The notes below the pieces were generated by a model. The model worked only from the letters and a program-made list of their open reading frames with translations, made no database searches and was not told the origin of the DNA. Both the position numbers and the translations under genes were made by a program. A stretch of 64,000 bases of DNA from Theobroma cacao (taxonomy: Eukaryota; Streptophyta; Magnoliopsida; Malvales; Malvaceae): the NCBI RefSeq assembly GCF_000208745.1, contig NC_030858.1, forward strand, positions 1,949,728-2,013,727, read 5' to 3'. Of the stretch, positions 11,501 to 24,551 are shown piece after piece; position 1 is the stretch's first letter; every line of letters begins with the position of its first letter.

Positions 11501-13785
11501 TGATAATGCCCTTTTTAGAGTCAGCAAATATAAAAGTATATCTTAATTAATTATTAGTAGACTCATGTGGTTTCCAACACTATTAATTAGCATGACCATA
11601 GAATTATTTCATTAATATAAAAAGCTACAATAAAATTAATTTTTGTATAAATCTAGAATAATCGGATGTGCGAGAATTTGGATAAAAATTTTAAGATGGA
11701 GATTTAACACTCTTGATAATAAAAAAAAATCTGAATTATTAGCAAAATAAAGGTATTATATGTTAAGCTTGATTTGATGAGATGAGTTGTTTTATCACTT
11801 CAAAAGCAAGAAAGAAAACAAACCCTTAAAACCAGTATTTTACATAAATGTTTTTAAAAGACTTATAATGTGCTTTACTTGATTATATATGTATGTAGTT
11901 GATTATTTAGGATGACGTTTACGATTTAAGTTCTTTAATTAGTGGAAAGAGAACCGTATAATAAATATAATTAATTTCGTGCCTTTATTAATGTTATTTT
12001 CATCACTTAAGTACTCGGGAGATTAAAAATATGTAAAGTAGAAAAGCATGAAGCTAGCTGGATAAAGTTAATGCTTGAGTAGGTAATTGAATTAATAAAA
12101 CATCCAGAATTGAGAATAAAATAGGAATTGAAGAAGAAGAAGAAGAACAAGAAGACATCAAACTTCTTTGTGCATATTAAGCAAATTAATTAACCATTAC
12201 TTTTTAATTATAACCTACAAAGTCAACAACAGATGAAAAAGAAGTTGTTTTGCAGCAATATGAACGGCAGCCTCTCTTCTGCTTTCTAACATGAAAGTTA
12301 GCTTCAAAAAAAGGCAATATCAAGACAAAATTAATCAGAGTAAAGAATTCCCATTTTTCTTTTCTAAATATTGAAATTAATTAATATGTAAAATTGGTTT
12401 CAAATACTATTTACTCCTTCTGTCTTTTACTGCTTTAAACGGGTCCTAACTTCACAGTGAAGCTGCTTTCATTTGAGAACTTTTCATTGTGCTTAATCAC
12501 GCTAGACACCACCTTTTTCCCATTAAACACCAATTTATTAGTAATCTTTGGGTGTATAACTTTACTTAAGTAATACTTCCAAAGTGTGTTGCTTTAGTTT
12601 CCTAATCTTTCCTCACGACCCCACTAAATTTCCATGATGATTAGTTTGATTTGAATATATCTATATTTCATTTCACTAATCACACCAATATTAAATTGCT
12701 AATGATAGTTTTTAGAGGATCATTACATTTTGCTTTCGGTATTAATTTTTTTGTCTAATCAAAGTAAATAGCGAAAAGATCGTCAACTATCAATATTGAA
12801 ATTTTTTTTTCAAGTACTTTTACAAGTTAAACTACTTAATTCTTTGCGCATGCGAGTCACTATTTTCTATTAGATAATAATTAATGGGTTTAGGAGTGCA
12901 TGGACTTTATAAATCACAAGCATGCATATCAGTATTTTTTTTTTTTTTTTCCTTTTGGAAACTTGGCAGTTCAATGCCAATAATGAAATATGAAAACACC
13001 AGCCAAAAGTAGAAGGAAAAGCTTAAAGGAATAGTTGATTTCATAGAGAGCAAGCACAAATAAGATTGGGGATGGAGATCCTTTTGATTAAAAATTAAGT
13101 ATATATATTTATATTCATGTATGTAATACTTTAGCTATAATTGGTTTAATATTTTGCACTTAAACTCAACCAATCAAATTGAGCTATGACCAAAAGAGGA
13201 AGAATTAAGAGTACTTACAATAAGAAACAGATCGAAGGGGAAAATAACATTAAGAGGATCTTTTCTTGGCTTGTTTCTCAAGTATGTTGAGGTAGCCGGC
13301 CAAAGACAAAGGAGAAGGCTGACCAAATTAGTATGTTGTTGAATGCCTCATGACTTGATGATTTGATTTTTGTGAAGTCAAAACGATTCTAGACTTACAA
13401 TTGGGGCAAACCCTCTTGCATAACCAAGATTTCGGTGGTATCTTTATCCTCCCTTTTGTTGTTTAATCATCATTTCGGCATAGACTTTATCACATTCATG
13501 TTGTCTTACAGTCATACTGCATTAACCAGGGGGGGTTTGAGTCTTTTTTGTTTTACATTACTCAATCATAAACTTTTCCCACATTTTTTTGATTGATTGA
13601 CTTTCAAGAAACATGATCAAAGATCAACTAATTATTTGTATGAATTGTGATTGGAAAGTTTTGAATAAAAATGGAACATTATTTGGCAACTGAGAAAAAA
13701 TGTTTTGTTGGAAGGATGCGTGTGCTTTTTTTTTTTTTTTTTTTCAGAAGAGAGGGTTTTGGTGGGGTTAACATGATCTTGCTTA
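8515..13785. other. Gene-poor AT-rich intergenic DNA
   Basis: No open frame here resembles a known plant protein, and I found no tRNA, rRNA or recognisable microRNA. It contains poly-T tracts (about 11170-11190) and a (GAA)n run (about 12130-12147). Degenerate transposon remnants are likely in a stretch of this kind, but I cannot name one. Confidence 0.55.
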
Positions 13786-13940
13786 CGATCTTTCCATTTT
13801 GTTGTTTCGATGAAGATTTATTAGGTTAAACAACTTTTTTTTTTTGAGGGGGGGGGGGGGGNCGATCTTTCCATTTTGTTGTTTCGATGAAGATTTATTA
13901 GGTTAAACAACTTTTTTTTTTGAGGGGGGGGGGGGGGGGG
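13786..13940. other. Duplicated block around a single N: probable assembly artefact
   Basis: The block starting CGATCTTTCCATTTTGTTG and ending in a poly-T/poly-G run occurs at 13786-13861 and again at 13863-13940, separated by one N at 13862. The copies are identical except for the length of the terminal G run. That is what results when two contig ends carrying the same sequence are joined without collapsing the overlap, with a homopolymer as the stalling point. Confidence 0.88.
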
Positions 13941-16900
13941 AGGTAAGCACATCTTAGTTGATTATTTTATACCCCTAAATATGATTAAGCCTCCACTTTT
14001 AATGGCCCTACTAGTTGTATTAGATCATTTTTTGTTGACTAAAATAGACCCATAAATGATTTCAAATTTCATCACCAAGGATAGTGCCGAATTAGGGCTT
14101 GTTTGGGAACTATATCATCTGTTGATTAAATTCACATGTTGACAGTGATAGAGATGGAGATGAAGCTTCTAAGAGTCTTTTAGAGTTTCTATGGCTATGA
14201 TTTGATTTCATGTGGACTATATATATATATATGTTCATGATGACCAACTTAAAAGAAGATAGGCATGGGGTGCCTTTGTAACCATTTAGTGGTATTCAAG
14301 CCTTCCAATGTTCTTCTTCCATTAAGTTATTATACATCCAACAAAAACAGTGTGCTTAGGTAAAGTAAGCATAAATAATTAAATAAAACAAAGCTGACTT
14401 TGAGAGTCTTGAATGGATGCTTTAAATAATTTACAAGTGAAGCGAAGTGAGGTGAGGTAGATCCCTTGAGATCCTCATTACTATTTTCTATTTTGCTCCA
14501 CAAAATTGTGCCTTTTCCCCCCCTTCCTTCAAACCCATACAAATATCCCCACTAGGAAGAAAATGTTCAACTTTTTTTGGCCATTAATCAATAAAATTAT
14601 TAAACATGAACATGATAGGCATATAGCTTAAATTTTTCTATATGGTTTATACATCTTTCTATCCTTCTAAGTATTTTTTTTTTTGAATTAAAATTTTTCA
14701 TCATTAAAGAATATTTAATCGTGTCGTAATCAGATTGTTTAATTATATATTTATATTTTCTTAAAGAGGCCCACATGGTAGGTCTTGTTCCAAAGAAGCC
14801 CATATTATTGGCTGGTTTGGGCTTTGGGAACTACCTTTCAGGGGCCCCATCCCACCCCATGTAAGGGTACAATACAATAATCAAAATTAAAAATCCTTTC
14901 TCTATCTGTGGTTTGTCTTGGCTACAAGGCACTAGCACAATAGGCTAAAGGCCAAAGCCGAGGCCAGTTGCGTTCCCACTTGAGAGGGACTAAGGAATGT
15001 TACTATATTTAGCATCAACTTTTAATCTCAAACTGCTATTGTTTTTTAGCTGTAAATAACATACACCTCTCCTTGCGCCACTTCCTTCTATATTGGAGAA
15101 TAGGTCTCTAGGCCTTTATGCCTCCCCTTTCTTCTTCTTTTAATAGATGCTACTGTACCTGTATCAATGATCATGCACTTTAAACTTTCGGCTCTTCCTG
15201 AGCCTTTCCCCATTGCAATTTTTCACATACTTTTTAGCTACTTCCATACGGTTACAGCATTCTTTTCTGTTCTCTTTTTACACTCATATATACTATATTA
15301 ATAGATTGCAGCATCTTTTGCTTATAGATGATTTCCAGGTAATTTGATCAAAGGGATTCAAATATGTTGAAGGATTCTTAATTTGAGGATGAAAATTGTA
15401 TGAAAATTTCTTCATTTTATAAAAGAAAAGTATACTCCGACCACTTGAGGTGTGAATATTTTCCTTTCCTTTTGTTATTTAATTAGGTTGCACTCCTTTT
15501 AGATGATGTTTTTAGTGTGTTAAAACCAAGGAAAAACAGTGAGACATGAGTTGATGGTTTCCCTTTACTGCTGTTATGTTTTTTTATAGTATGTGCCTTA
15601 TGTTTTTTTATAGTATGTGCCTTTTCTAACACTTGCTGTAAAGGAAGACTGGGTGTTCTCAGCTTTTTTTTCTTTATTTTACCTTGCAAGAATTTTCCCA
15701 AGTGACACATCAAGCAGGAGAAAAAACAAGCAATAATCTCATCAACTAACCTTTAAAGTCGTGCAGATGTCACTATACAGACGTCGGGGAAAAGGGGCAG
15801 CAGCAAGATACAAATCTTCTCAAGGCCTCTAAAGAACATATGGTTCCTGCTCACCAAATTATTAGGCAGAGGCTTTCATTTAAGACCCTGATTTATGCTG
15901 CTGCAATATCAAGTGCCAAGGGCTCCCTTCCATGTGTCCTCAGCCCTCTAAGTGGCTTAGAAAATTTCAGAAGCATCTTTCAGGGTTGGGACATTTACAC
16001 AAAAGGGGTCCAACTCAATCACCCAAACCCTGGCCTAATTATTAAGCACAGCCAAAATCTACAAAAATTTAATCAGGCTGAAGATAGAAATCAAGTTCAG
16101 TCAAAAAATTTGAAAAAAGAAAAAAGAAAAAAGAGGAGTCCAACAGCTATTTTCTTTTTCTTTCTCCACATACATCAGGACATGATAAAGTTAACAAATT
16201 GAATTTGCTTACTGATTTTGACAACCAGGGTTTGGGAGACAAGCATTGCACCGGTAATCAAAGGTTTTGAATTAATAATTCCTTTGCAAACATTACTACT
16301 ACTTGTGGTAAAGGAACTTGTGATAAAATCCAGCCATGACTTTTCAATGCATTCATGAGACAACGCCCCCAAGAGTCCAAGTTGTCGAAAATGGAATTTT
16401 TTAAAGCAATGTATAGAGAGAGAGAGGGACGATACTGTGCAGACGTAAGGCAAACCATGAGAAGGACAGGCTGCTGCTGCTGTTTGATTGCATTCTTCAA
16501 GCAGTACTAGTTGTTGTTTAGAGCAAATATCTTATCCTATACGTGGTGAATCCGTCCTTACATTGAAAGATATTGCCAGGAAAAGAATCCTGTGGTTAAT
16601 TTCAACATTTTAAATTTTTTTTTGTTTGACGAGATGTTTCAGTTGCTCACAGGCGTTCATGAAACGATCAGGATTCACGTCAGGAGCGAAAACAAGCGGT
16701 GTTAGCATATATAGCAGTCCCTCCCTTTTTGCATGATACAAGCCCCCTCGATGTCCCTACCCCTCTCCGTACACAGATATGTATGACATTGTAAGGAAAA
16801 GGCCCACCCGCCCGGCCTTAATCTGGAGCCTCCCCCAGCAGGTGACAATTTGTCTATTAGGGAACGTATGCTTGCTGGACTGCAAAATCGATGGCAAGTC

Positions 16901-19900
16901 CATTTTTTTTTTAATTCGACAATATATATTCTCAAGCTGTGGATTTTGCAGACCGACAGTATTGAGATAACGTGACGTCAATTCCAAAGGCATACAATCT
17001 TTTTTAACTTTGCTTTTACTATCGAAATACTCCATGTAAAACTGAATTCCATTCATATGTTTCAACCAATAGGAGGATGAGACATCCCAGGGGGCAAGGA
17101 TCTCATCATAATGGTATTGTTTTCCCCATTTATAAATGGAGAAATTTCGTATATATATATGTTGTAGTTGTTTTCATACATATTTTTCAGGACGTTGCTG
17201 CTGGTTGAAAACGTGTGTCGTCGAATTAGCACAAACATGACATCTCAAATTGAAGAATGTTGGTCCCCCTTGGGTTATAATTGGATTTTGAACATGGAAG
17301 CAATCAAAAACAAAAGGGAATATATGAGATACATGCATGGGTCAACGCTCTTAAAACCCCGAGAAACTAAATCAAAAACATAAAAGCTTGATCAATGTGT
17401 TGCCACATCACACTAACTGGTGCACCTGCAACATTAACTGGAAGTTTCTTTTCCTTATACGGCATATTGCCGGACGTTTCGAATCCCATAAAACTAACAA
17501 ACCAAAATCAAGTTTCCATAGCCATCCCATTCCTTATTCAAGAAACATATTGAACACTTGAAAAAGACTCATTAGCCATGTTTAGTTAAATTTTGGACCA
17601 TGGAAAATCATCCTATGGAATCTTAGGTATACAAATTTTTAATTTGTTGTCTGCTGCATGTGGAATTCATGAGCTGTGACAAAAATATAACCAAAAGATT
17701 TCAGAGACACTGAAAAGAATCAAAGGCGTACGGCTTCGTCAAGCATCCATATATTTTCCAATCTGCTACTCACCTACTCCCAGCTTTCACATTAAATTTC
17801 TTGGGGTTTGTTTCTCATCATATCAAACAAAATGAAAACTAAAAAAAAAGACACATAAACATGAATAAATGCAATGAATGAGTATAAAGAAAGAAAAGAA
17901 GACATATTTGCTGTTGTTATACACATTTATTTCGCCGTGATGATGGGGGTGACTGAGACAAAGTCAGGAGATCACAACGGTAATTAAGTTTGACTGGGAT
18001 GCTCAAAAGGGTTTTTCTATTTCCTTTTTTACCTGGTTCCAAGTGATTGGATGGTGGGTCAAAAACTAGATACTCTTATCGGATTTTGGAGCAATGTGTG
18101 GGTGTGTTATCTTCTGTGGGTTTTAGAGCATTTTGATTGATTGGAAATGTGAAAAGACTCAAGTTTGCCAGATGAATTTGCTGGTCTTGATTCTTCTTTT
18201 CATTGATTCTTCTTTTCTTCAAACATCATGTGATTTTTTATTTTATTGTTTGCCTACTTTGCTAACCAGGGCTATGAAACAATGCCCTATATGTGTAGAT
18301 CTTTTTTTTTTCCCATTTTTTAATAATAAGATAAGTTTATATTGTTTGTTTCGAAGATATGGTTCGAATGTTGTTTGTTTGCTTCAATTCCTTCACCCCC
18401 ATGAGTGAAAAAACCTCCAAAAAGGAAAAAAAAAATAGTTACCAAGAATTTTGGGAGGTAAAAACTTTTCATGGTTTTTTTCAAAAAATAATTCGATTAA
18501 TTAACTAAAAATAAATATATAATTATTGATTTGAATCTACTGTCAGTGCTACAGTAACATTTCAGCATGACTATAAGCTCTCAAGCACCTAACTTAGAAA
18601 GCATAGAGTATACCCTTTTTGGCAGAAACCCCAACCTTTTACTTGTTATATTAGTATTTTTCCTCAATCCGAGGAGCTGCAATCCTTCTAGATATTAAAG
18701 AAAAAAATGTTTAAAGTATAGGATAGAGAGATATGTAGCCATTTATTTTCTTGTATTTTTAAATAATAATTTTCGTATAATTAATTAACATATGATTCTA
18801 AGAATGTCAAATTGAATCTGTAATCTTAATGGACGGTATTAGATTAAAATAGCATTACAATCTGCCACCGGACATCATGTTGCACTCTTATCAAGTAGTA
18901 CTATATAATTTTTTTTTTTGGGGTTGAAAAGTACAATGTTTTTGTGTATGCAAAAATATGGCAGCAATAATTGTTGATCAAAAAGTTAAAAAAAAACAAA
19001 GGAAAACAATAGTTTAATGAAAGTCAACTGATCAACTTGACAGGAAGAGACAATAATAAGAATTAAAAGTTTAAACTTCATCATATGCTCAAATATTCAT
19101 CTTGTACTTTATAGCCATATAAATTATTTTCTTTTTAAATTCTTTCAATCCTTTTTTTATTTTATGCTGAAAAGCATTTCAAATTATTTATCTTTTAGAT
19201 ACTTGAGTATTTAACTTATTAATTGATACATTATCCCTTATTTAAAGTGTAAAATTTGAATCTCTCACTCCCAAGTACAACCTCACGAAGAGCGAACTTA
19301 ATATATATATATATATATAATTGTTAAAATTTTGAGCTTATATGTCTTTGATTTATCTTTTAATCACATTGTAAGAAAAATAAATTCATTCGTAGACAGA
19401 TTGATAAAAATTGAAAAGTTGTATATAAATAAATTTTTTTATTTATATTTTTTGAATTTTTATTTTGATACATAACTTTTACTCTATTTTCTTAATAAAA
19501 TCTCGATTTATAATAAAAAAAAGCAATTTTGGAAGTATTCATATCATATTGAATACGATTTTCAGACTATAGGCAAAAAAAGCAAAGAAATTTAAAAAAA
19601 AGAGGAAAATTTATGGTTGGAGGGACAGTTAGTTACGTGACCGATGAGTGAGGAAATGATTACCTTGCAGAGAGGTAGTTAATAACCAGCTAAGTTTGTC
19701 ATGTCTACGGGGGTGGCCCTCTGTCGCCCAAGTAATATGCCACCCATTTGGGCTTCATTTTCTTCGAATTGTTCGCTGATATTTTCCAATGATCAGACCT
19801 GCGGGCTCAGCTCACTCTCACTTTGACGTGTTCTGCAACAGCTGAATCTCTCTCTCTGCTTCCCATTCCTCATTTTAACAGCTGTTAATCAATGCACTTT

Positions 19901-21229
19901 TGCCATGCTGAATCTTTCAACAATCCCATGTGTCTAAAGGGTAAAAGCTACATTGATTCAAAACCATTTTGTACTAGGAACTCTCAATCCAAAACAGCAG
20001 GAAGAAACCATTTTAACCTTTGGTTTAAACTCCACCACCTTTAACTTGTCTTAAATATTAAAATCATCACCATCATGAAATTAAATACTATGATTAATAT
20101 GTAGATTTTGTTGAAATGATCAAATCAAATCCTTAATGGGGGTCTAGTATGTTTCAAATTCTTGCCACCCTGTTGGCAGAGAAAAACATCAGCAGGAGGC
20201 CTTGGACATTGGTAGGTCCTCCACTGCAAACATGCAACCAACCTCAAATATTCTGTGTTGGTCCCGTTGTCACTGCCTGCTACAATCACCATTAGGGACT
20301 ACTGCCACTGATCGGATCCGCGCCACATTAACCTTCATTACCGCCCCACCACCATGGCACTCTGCCTTCTCTGACCCGTCACTGTAACCAGCACCACCAT
20401 GCTATATACACTAACTGATTTCCATTATAGTGTAAGATCATCACTTCATCAGTTTACCATCTGAGAATGACAAGCAGAATCCGATTTCATTTTCATACGC
20501 AGTGGACAACCCAAATTGAGTTTGGAGCATTGAAACATTCATATAACATCGCCATTTTCTTGGGAAAAAAAGAAAGACAAGAAAAGAAAGCTAGCCCTGT
20601 GAAACAGCGGAAAATCAAACTGAAAAATTGATGAGGGGGGCAAGCTATGTGCATAACTGAACCAAATGCGCATGCATTGAACTCACTTTTGGGTTTTTTT
20701 TTTTTTTTTCACTTGAACGTCTTTAATCTAACCTTCCATGATTATACAATCGCCCCTAGAATCAAAAAATATCCTACTAGTAATAGTCCAAATTGAAGAC
20801 CATTGGATGTGGAGGACATCTTGGCTACAATTCAAAATCCACCAGCCCCCAAGTTGGTCCGGTCCAACCCATGATTGCCAATGCCAACAATAATCAAACC
20901 TCCGAATCCTGTGAGAATCGTACCAACAATCTTCTAGATTAATGACTGTTTAACTTATCCTAATTAGGATTATAAATTTAGGGATTTTGTGAAAAGAAGG
21001 GAAGTCCATTAAGGATTATTTCTTTTTTACTAAGCCACACCAAATGAGGTCTCTAAGTATCTACTATGACAGACAGAGTGACGTCGCGATGGTGTGTTGC
21101 AGTAAATATATTTAGTTTACATTCCCCCTCCTTTTTTTTTTTTAATTAAATGTCCCCACAAAAAATTCTTTTTGCTCTTCTTTACCACTTAAACTTCATT
21201 CCCCTCAGGATGAATTCCTCGCAAACGGA
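13941..21229. other. Gene-poor AT-rich intergenic DNA upstream of YUCCA
   Basis: No supported gene. It contains an (AT)7 run at 14219-14232, an (AT)n run at 19301-19319 and a TGACGTCA palindrome at 16973-16980 (a TGA/bZIP-type core, which may be chance). Less AT-rich islands lie at about 16740-16840 and 20200-20400 and have no recognisable product. A 120-codon frame at 15840-16202 has no family resemblance. Confidence 0.5.
15575..15622. repeat. 24-bp perfect tandem repeat, two units
   Basis: Two adjacent identical units beginning TATGTTTTTTTATAGTATG. It lies in intergenic DNA and looks like a replication-slippage product. Confidence 0.85.
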
Positions 21230-21345
21230 AGGAATATATATATATATAGAGAGAGCTATAGACATATCACCATCTCTCTCTCTCTCTCTCTTTGTTTCAT
21301 TCTTTTATTCTCCCTCTCTCTCTATGTTGAATGCTGATTAAGCCC
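21230..21345 (+). promoter_or_regulatory. Probable YUCCA core-promoter region: TA-rich run and CT microsatellite
   Basis: A TA-repeat run (about 21233-21248) is followed by GAGAGAG and a (CT)n tract (about 21274-21290). TA-rich plus pyrimidine patches of this kind are common just upstream of, or in, plant leaders. A TATAAAAAG at 21762-21770 lies only about 23 bases before the ATG, too close to act as the TATA box for that start. The true core promoter is therefore probably further upstream, such as here; that is inference. Confidence 0.35.
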
Positions 21346-21792
21346 CGTACTTCTTGCTCATCTTCCGCTCAACCCTTCATAGGACATATACAGAGAGATT
21401 CAAACAACTCATTCACACAAGAGGATAAGACCCTCTTAATCCACTCCAATATTTAAGGGAAGAATTCCCTCACAAAAAAAACCTAATCTTTCTTTAGATA
21501 AGAGAGAAATTTATCACTAAATCTCGGCCTAATCTCCCAGAACTCAGTCCCCCTCCACTCACTCTGTGCTACAACAAACACCACGTTTTTTCCTGTTAAT
21601 ATGGTTTCTCTTCAGTTTTGCCTTTTCTCTTGAACTCGACAACCAGGTTTTTTTTTGGCTTTGGAAACTCATCAAAACCTCAACCTCAAAATTAAGCTCA
21701 GCTGTAGCTATTAGTTGTATAGCTACGTATAGCTAACAAAAGGGCTACGTACGTATAGTGGTATAAAAAGTTGTCTGAAATTGGCGCTGTTC

Positions 21793-23411
21793 ATGGACTG
21801 CTTGAGAGAAATAGAAGGCAAACAAGCTCATGATCCCATGTTCATTGAGAAGATGAACAAGTCGTCCAAGCCGCGTTGCATAATGGTTCCAGGGCCAGTA
21901 ATCGTTGGTGCAGGGCCTTCGGGTCTAGCCACAGCCGCTTGTCTGAAAGAGAAAGGTGTTCCAAGTGTGGTCTTAGAGAGATCTAACTGCATAGCATCTT
22001 TGTGGCAACTCAAGACATATAATCGTCTACGCCTTCACTTGCCAAAGCAGTTTTGCGAACTTCCGTTGATGGGATTCCCTAGTGATTTCCCTACTTACCC
22101 TACTAAGCAACAATTTGTGGACTACTTGGAAGCATATGCAAGGAGGTTCGATATTAGGCCACGGTTCAATGAGACCGTTTCACAAGCTGAGTACGATGAC
22201 AAGCTCAAGTTTTGGCGCGTGAGGAGTTCTGATTTGAAGGGGAAGAAGGTGGAATATGTGTGCTGGTGGCTGGTGGTGGCGACAGGAGAGAATGCGGAGG
22301 CGATGGTGCCGGCGATCGAAGGAAGGGCAGAATTTGATGGGGACATAAGGCATACAAGTTCTTATAAAAGTGGAGAGGAGTTCCGAGGAAAAAAGGTTTT
22401 GGTGGTGGGGTGTGGGAATTCAGGAATGGAGGTGTGTTTGGATCTTTGCAATCATAATGCTAGGCCTTCACTCGTGGTCAGAGACACAGTAAGAACTCTA
22501 AACCATGGCGCCTCCCCCCTGTCTCTCTCTCTTGCTCCTTTTTCTTTTTTAATTTCTCTTTCCCTCTAAACATTAAAGCAAAAATCCCCCACTAAAGGAT
22601 TTCTATTAAATTTTTTTGGATTGTTTTATGATAAAGGTCGTTGGAAGAAAAAAGGGTTCTCAAGCTGTCCCCTCAGGTTTTAGAATTCTTGATTTGAGAA
22701 GGAAAAAAAAAAGGTAGTTTTGATTGAACAAGTTTTTCAATTTTTAATTTTCTTTTTCCCCTCTAAATTTGCTTATACATTGGGCAAAAACCCAGATGGA
22801 TTTTCATTTGTTTTCCTAATTTATTAGTATTAAAGAAAGCAATAAAATAATAAACAGTATTGCTTAGTAACTATAGTCAAATAAAACCATCATCTGAAAA
22901 AGGAAAACGGTAACATGATTTTTCGTTGTCTAAATCTTTCAAAGAGATTTACATAAGTAAAACAAGGCATCTAAGACCATGTCATTGACACCTAAACATT
23001 TCATTCATGGCATTTGAATACCCGTTCACCACTGCCGGGGTTTGTGACTTCAAGTTCCAAAGGGTTATTCCGTTGAAGAAAGCTTTTGCTGCTACATATA
23101 TTACTAGGTGAAGAAGAAAGAGATCTTTGATCTTTCACTTTCTTGGGATTCCCAAGCATACGCGACATGGTTAAAAAAACAACTTAGGATCTTATATATG
23201 TTGTCGTAATCATGAATCTCCTCCCTTTTTTCCGCTATGATTGATTGTTTTTCTCTGTAAAGAACTAAAGAGCCTAACTCCCAAAATGTGGAGGAATGGC
23301 CTGGATGCAATTAGCCCATACTACACAACTAGGGGAATCATCCCATCAACTCAGTCTTTTTTATGTGTCCTTTCTTTTTAGACCATTGAACTTTTTGTGG
23401 GTAAAAATTAA

Positions 23412-23444
<33 letters not shown>

Positions 23445-24551
23445 TTATGAACTGAATGAAGGTGCACGTCCTCCCACGAGAGATGCTGGGAAGATCGACT
23501 TTCGGGTTGTCCATGTGGCTGCTCAGGTGGCTGCCCATGCGGCTTGTCGACCGCTTCTTGTTGATTGTGTCATGGTTGATGCTCGGTGATACTGCTCGCT
23601 TTGGATTGGACCGGCCGCGGTTGGGTCCCCTTGAACTCAAGAATCTGTCTGGAAAGACCCCCGTCTTAGATGTTGGCACGCTTGCCAAAATCAAAAGTGG
23701 AGACATTAAGGTACTTCGACTTTTGTCATTGAAATCACATCACTTTTCCATTGGCAACTAACTAGCAAGTGTTTGATTGAGCCTATAATACTGTGTTTCA
23801 ATCAAAACAATCGTACCACTTGCTTTTCTTTATGCCACACAAGATAGTTTCGCAATAATTCCCCTCCATTTTGGATCTTGTAATTCATTTCAAAACCTGC
23901 AAATTAACTATTCCAATAAAAAAGGCTTGGCATTGAGGGTTATGATGAGTGGTTTTAATCATATGCTTCTTTTTAACTTCTTTGGGAGTCGTAATTATTG
24001 AATTTTTAGTATTTTCTTTGCATTTGGAACTTATTTTTCTTGCCCAATTATTCATATATAAATTTCCAAATATTTCTTAATTTGGAACTGTAGGTATGTC
24101 CCAGCATCAAGCGCCTAAAACGACATGCTGTGGAGTTTGAGAATGGCAAAACTGAGAACTTTGATGCAATCATCTTAGCAACTGGTTATAAAAGCAATGT
24201 ACCCTCTTGGCTAAAGGTATACCCTTTATCTCTCTCTCCCTTTCCTTTTTACTACTTTGTTTCTTTTTTATCTATTTTCTTGATTCTTAAAGATATGTTA
24301 AATTTTTCAACAACTTGGTGCAAAAAGCGCTAAAAAATAAAGGGCAATTGAATTGTCAGGAAACAAATATGTTCTCAGAGAAAGATGGGTACCCTCGAAA
24401 GCCATTCCCTAATGGGTGGAAAGGTGAATGTGGGCTATACGCCGTGGGGTTCACTAAACGGGGACTGCTGGGTACATCAATGGACGCTAAGAGGATAGCA
24501 GAAGACATTGAACGGTGTTGGAAAGCGGAGGCAAAACAAGGTCAACGTTAG
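21793..24551 (+). CDS. YUC6: YUCCA flavin monooxygenase, YUC6-like (auxin biosynthesis)
   Basis: Exons: 21793-22488, 23462-23710, 24094-24216, 24360-24551; 419 aa, all junctions in phase 0 (Arabidopsis YUC6 is 417 aa). Known: YUCCA enzymes convert indole-3-pyruvate to indole-3-acetic acid using FAD, NADPH and O2. Seen: FAD site GAGPSG (residues 39-44), NADPH site GCGNSG (206-211), the FMO-type segment [12 protein letters not shown] (about 181-192) and LATGY (343-347). The N terminus ([14 protein letters not shown]) and the exon 2 text ([14 protein letters not shown]) resemble YUC6 more than other members. I chose the ATG at 21793; an in-frame TTG 12 bases upstream is not a plausible start. 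The gene stands alone, with 13 kb of gene-poor DNA upstream and 9 kb downstream. Confidence 0.95.
23418..23444 (+). repeat. (TG)13 microsatellite in YUCCA intron 1 next to the splice acceptor
   Basis: An uninterrupted TG run ends 17 bases before the exon 2 boundary at 23462. It occupies the place of the usual polypyrimidine/U-rich tract, and the acceptor itself is a plain GAATGAAG. Confidence 0.95.

Noticed and set aside
15840..16202. 120-codon open frame in intergenic DNA
   Set aside because: No family resemblance, Lys- and Phe-rich end typical of homopolymer tracts, and no promoter or splice context.
18350..18375. tRNA B-box-like GGTTCGAATG
   Set aside because: The last bases do not fit the B-box consensus, and there is no A box or cloverleaf around it.
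21781..21792. Start of the YUCCA protein at a TTG upstream of the ATG
   Set aside because: Plant nuclear genes rarely start at TTG, and the ATG at 21793 gives the N terminus and length expected for YUC6.
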